This document shows, one piece after another, positions 4,982 to 6,641 of a stretch of DNA of 6,641 nucleotides. Below the pieces are notes generated by a model. The model had not been told where the DNA came from. It did not search any database and saw only the letters and a program-made list of their open reading frames with translations. A program made the position numbers and the translations under genes. Within the stretch, counting starts at the first letter, position 1, and every line of letters begins with the position of its first letter. This DNA is from Pseudomonadota bacterium (lineage in GTDB: Bacteria; Pseudomonadota; Gammaproteobacteria; Burkholderiales; Thiobacillaceae): the NCBI GenBank assembly GCA_021791235.1, contig JAJYXA010000178.1, positions 1 to 6,641 of the forward strand, in the 5' to 3' direction.

Positions 4982-6496
4982 ATGGAAAACAAGGAAATCG
5001 AACTCGAATTTAGCATAAAAAGCGGCGCGCCCGAAAAGCAGCGCACCGCCTGCGTCGTCGTCGGCGTGTTCGAAAGCCGCAAGCTGTCCGACCCGGCCAT
5101 CGACATCGACCGCGCCAGCGACGGCTACCTGTCGGACATCCTGCGCGGCGGCGACATGGACGGCAAGGCCGGCAGCGTGCTGCTGCTGCACAAGGTGCCG
5201 AACATCCTGGCCGACCGCGTGCTGTTGGTCGGCCTCGGCAAGGAACGCGACTTTCACGAAAAAGCCTACCGCGATGCCATCGCCGGCGCAGTCAAGACAC
5301 TGCGCGACACCGGCTCGATGGAAGCCGTCATCACGCTTTCCGAAATCCCGGTGAAGAAGCGCGACGTCACCTGGAACATCGAACAGGCGGTGATCAGCGC
5401 GCACGATGCGCTGTACCGCTTCGACCGCATGAAGAGCAAGCCGGACGAGGCGCGCCGCCCGCTCAAGCGCGTCACCTTCGCGGTGTCGCGGCGCGGCGAG
5501 CTCAAGTTCGGCGACATCGGCCTCGCGCGCGGGCTGGCCATCGCACACGGCATCGGTCTCGCCAAGGACCTGGGCAACACGCCGTCCAACATCTGCACCC
5601 CGGAATACCTGGCCGGCGAGACGAAGAAAGTAGCGAAAGCCTACGGTTTCGGCTGCGAGATCCTCGATTACGCCGCCTGCGACAAGCTCGGAATGGGTTC
5701 CTTCCTGTCGGTCGGCAAGGGCAGCGACAAGCCGCCGCGCTTCATCGTGCTGAAGCATGAAGGCGGCGCCAAGGGCGACAAGCCCGTGGTGCTGGTCGGC
5801 AAGGCGGTCACCTTCGACGCCGGCGGCATTTCGCTCAAACCGCCCGCCGAAATGGACGAGATGAACTACGACATGAGCGGCGGCGGCGCGGTCATCGGCG
5901 CCTTCCGCGCCATCGGCGAACTGGGGCTGAAACTCAACGTCGTCGGTCTCATCCCGGCCTGCGAAAACATGCCGGATGCGAACGCCAACAAACCCGGCGA
6001 CATCGTCACTTCGATGTCCGGCCAGACCATCGAAATCCTCAACACCGACGCCGAAGGCCGCCTCATCCTGTGCGATGCGCTGACCTATGCCGAGCGCTTC
6101 GAGCCCGACGCGGTGATCGACCTGGCGACGCTGACCGGCGCCTGCGTGATCGCGCTCGGCGCACACCCCAGCGCGCTCTACAGCAACCACGACCCGCTCG
6201 CGCGCGAAATCGAACACGCCGCCGACCACGCCTGGGATCGCGTCTGGCGCATGCCGCTGTGGGACGACTATCAGGATCAATTGAAGAGCAGCCTCGCCGA
6301 CATGGCCAACATCGGCGGCCGCCCGGCCGGCTCGATCACCGCCGCCTGCTTCCTGTCGCGCTTCGCCAGGAAATACCACTGGGCGCACCTCGACATCGCC
6401 GGCACCGCCTACACGGGCGGCCGGGAGAAGAAAGGCTCGACCGGGCGACCGGTCTCGCTGCTGGTGCACTTCCTCTTGAACCGCGCCGAAAAGTGA
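4982..6496 (+). CDS. pepA: Leucyl aminopeptidase PepA (peptidase family M17)
   Basis: The 504-residue protein has normal M17 length. An N-terminal macro-like domain (about 10-170) precedes the catalytic domain, which removes N-terminal residues from peptides with two metal ions, usually Zn or Mn. All expected catalytic and metal residues are present at a constant +4 offset from E. coli PepA: K274, D279 and K286 (VGKAVTFDAGGISLK), D297 (YDMSGGG), and D356, E358 and R360 in the signature NTDAEGRL. It is a hexameric cytoplasmic enzyme in the family, and in E. coli it also binds DNA. The ATG at 4982 is preferred: GAG lies 7 nt upstream, while an in-frame TTG at 4970 adds only four residues and has no ribosome site. 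It is divergent from lptF and overlaps holC by GTGA. Confidence 0.96.
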   Translation: MENKEIELEFSIKSGAPEKQRTACVVVGVFESRKLSDPAIDIDRASDGYLSDILRGGDMDGKAGSVLLLHKVPNILADRVLLVGLGKERDFHEKAYRDAIAGAVKTLRDTGSMEAVITLSEIPVKKRDVTWNIEQAVISAHDALYRFDRMKSKPDEARRPLKRVTFAVSRRGELKFGDIGLARGLAIAHGIGLAKDLGNTPSNICTPEYLAGETKKVAKAYGFGCEILDYAACDKLGMGSFLSVGKGSDKPPRFIVLKHEGGAKGDKPVVLVGKAVTFDAGGISLKPPAEMDEMNYDMSGGGAVIGAFRAIGELGLKLNVVGLIPACENMPDANANKPGDIVTSMSGQTIEILNTDAEGRLILCDALTYAERFEPDAVIDLATLTGACVIALGAHPSALYSNHDPLAREIEHAADHAWDRVWRMPLWDDYQDQLKSSLADMANIGGRPAGSITAACFLSRFARKYHWAHLDIAGTAYTGGREKKGSTGRPVSLLVHFLLNRAEK

Positions 6497-6641
6497 CCGA
6501 GATCACCTTCTACACCCATGCCGACGACCCGCTCGACGTCGCCCGCCGCGTCGCCGCCAAGGCGCACGGCCAGGGCAGGCAGGTGATGCTTTACGCGCCG
6601 GATGCGGCGGTGGCCGACGCCATCGACCGCCTGCTGTGGAC
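6493..6641 (+). CDS. holC: DNA polymerase III subunit chi, N-terminal part
   Basis: Forty-nine codons are visible before the right edge. The GTG start overlaps the pepA stop (GTGA), so its translation is probably coupled to pepA; no separate ribosome site is seen. The sequence opens MTEITFYTHADDPLDVARRV and continues with 'KAHGQGRQVMLYAPD' and 'AIDRLLW', matching the conserved N-terminal half of HolC (a strand, a helix, a strand with the 'YAPD' turn, and a helix ending in LLW). Chi belongs to the clamp-loader complex and links it to single-strand binding protein at the fork. The gene order pepA-holC is common in proteobacteria and is usually followed by valS, which would lie beyond the window. 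Confidence 0.87.
   Translation, partial: MTEITFYTHADDPLDVARRVAAKAHGQGRQVMLYAPDAAVADAIDRLLW

Noticed and set aside
3740..6469. Very long minus-strand open frame (over 900 codons) running antisense through pepA and into lptF
   Set aside because: Only the part from 4819 down is LptF. The upstream part is the antisense of pepA, rich in Val/Asp/His/Ala/Arg as expected for the complement of GC-rich codons, and matches no recognisable fold.
1..6641. A novel defence system, CRISPR array, toxin-antitoxin pair or prophage
   Set aside because: All coding sequence is accounted for by housekeeping or conserved families. There are no spaced direct repeats, integrase, nuclease or transposase, and composition is uniform apart from the 183-bp repeat.

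Overview
The window looks like a housekeeping stretch from a GC-rich betaproteobacterium. The evidence is the protein flavour (PepA, LptF/LptG, HolC and a YcfD/RoxA-type cupin) and the gene order pepA-holC divergent from lptF-lptG, which is common in beta- and gammaproteobacteria. A Thiobacillus/Nitrosomonadales-like origin is plausible but is only an impression from the protein sequences.

Left part (1-1695): the first 13 codons of a leftward peroxiredoxin-like gene face a rightward pair. The pair is a RoxA/YcfD-type cupin oxygenase (predicted ribosomal protein L16 arginine hydroxylase) and a small DUF7931-like protein of unknown function, overlapping by ATGA. The 72-bp divergent gap carries a perfect TATAAT so close to the roxA ATG that the message is probably leaderless.

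Middle (1696-1878): the gap between convergent genes is almost filled by an inverted-repeat element built from the 'CACAGAGACACAGAG / CTCTGTGCCTCTGTG' motif, with two further hairpins inside. This is the least ordinary piece of the window.

Centre (1879-4819, minus strand): a compact operon reads lptF, lptG, then a DUF455 ferritin-like protein, with 4-nt and 19-nt overlaps. LptF and LptG are the two membrane subunits of the LPS export transporter. The ferritin-like protein has a complete set of candidate di-iron ligands and no known substrate.

Right part (4820-6641): a divergent control region holds a good sigma70-type promoter (TTGACA-N18-AATAAT) and a perfect 6-bp inverted repeat. It is followed by pepA (M17 leucyl aminopeptidase, all catalytic and metal residues present) and, with a GTGA overlap, the start of holC (DNA polymerase III chi), which is cut by the window edge. 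I found no tRNA, rRNA, CRISPR array, transposase, prophage or defence gene, and no convincing new multi-gene system.
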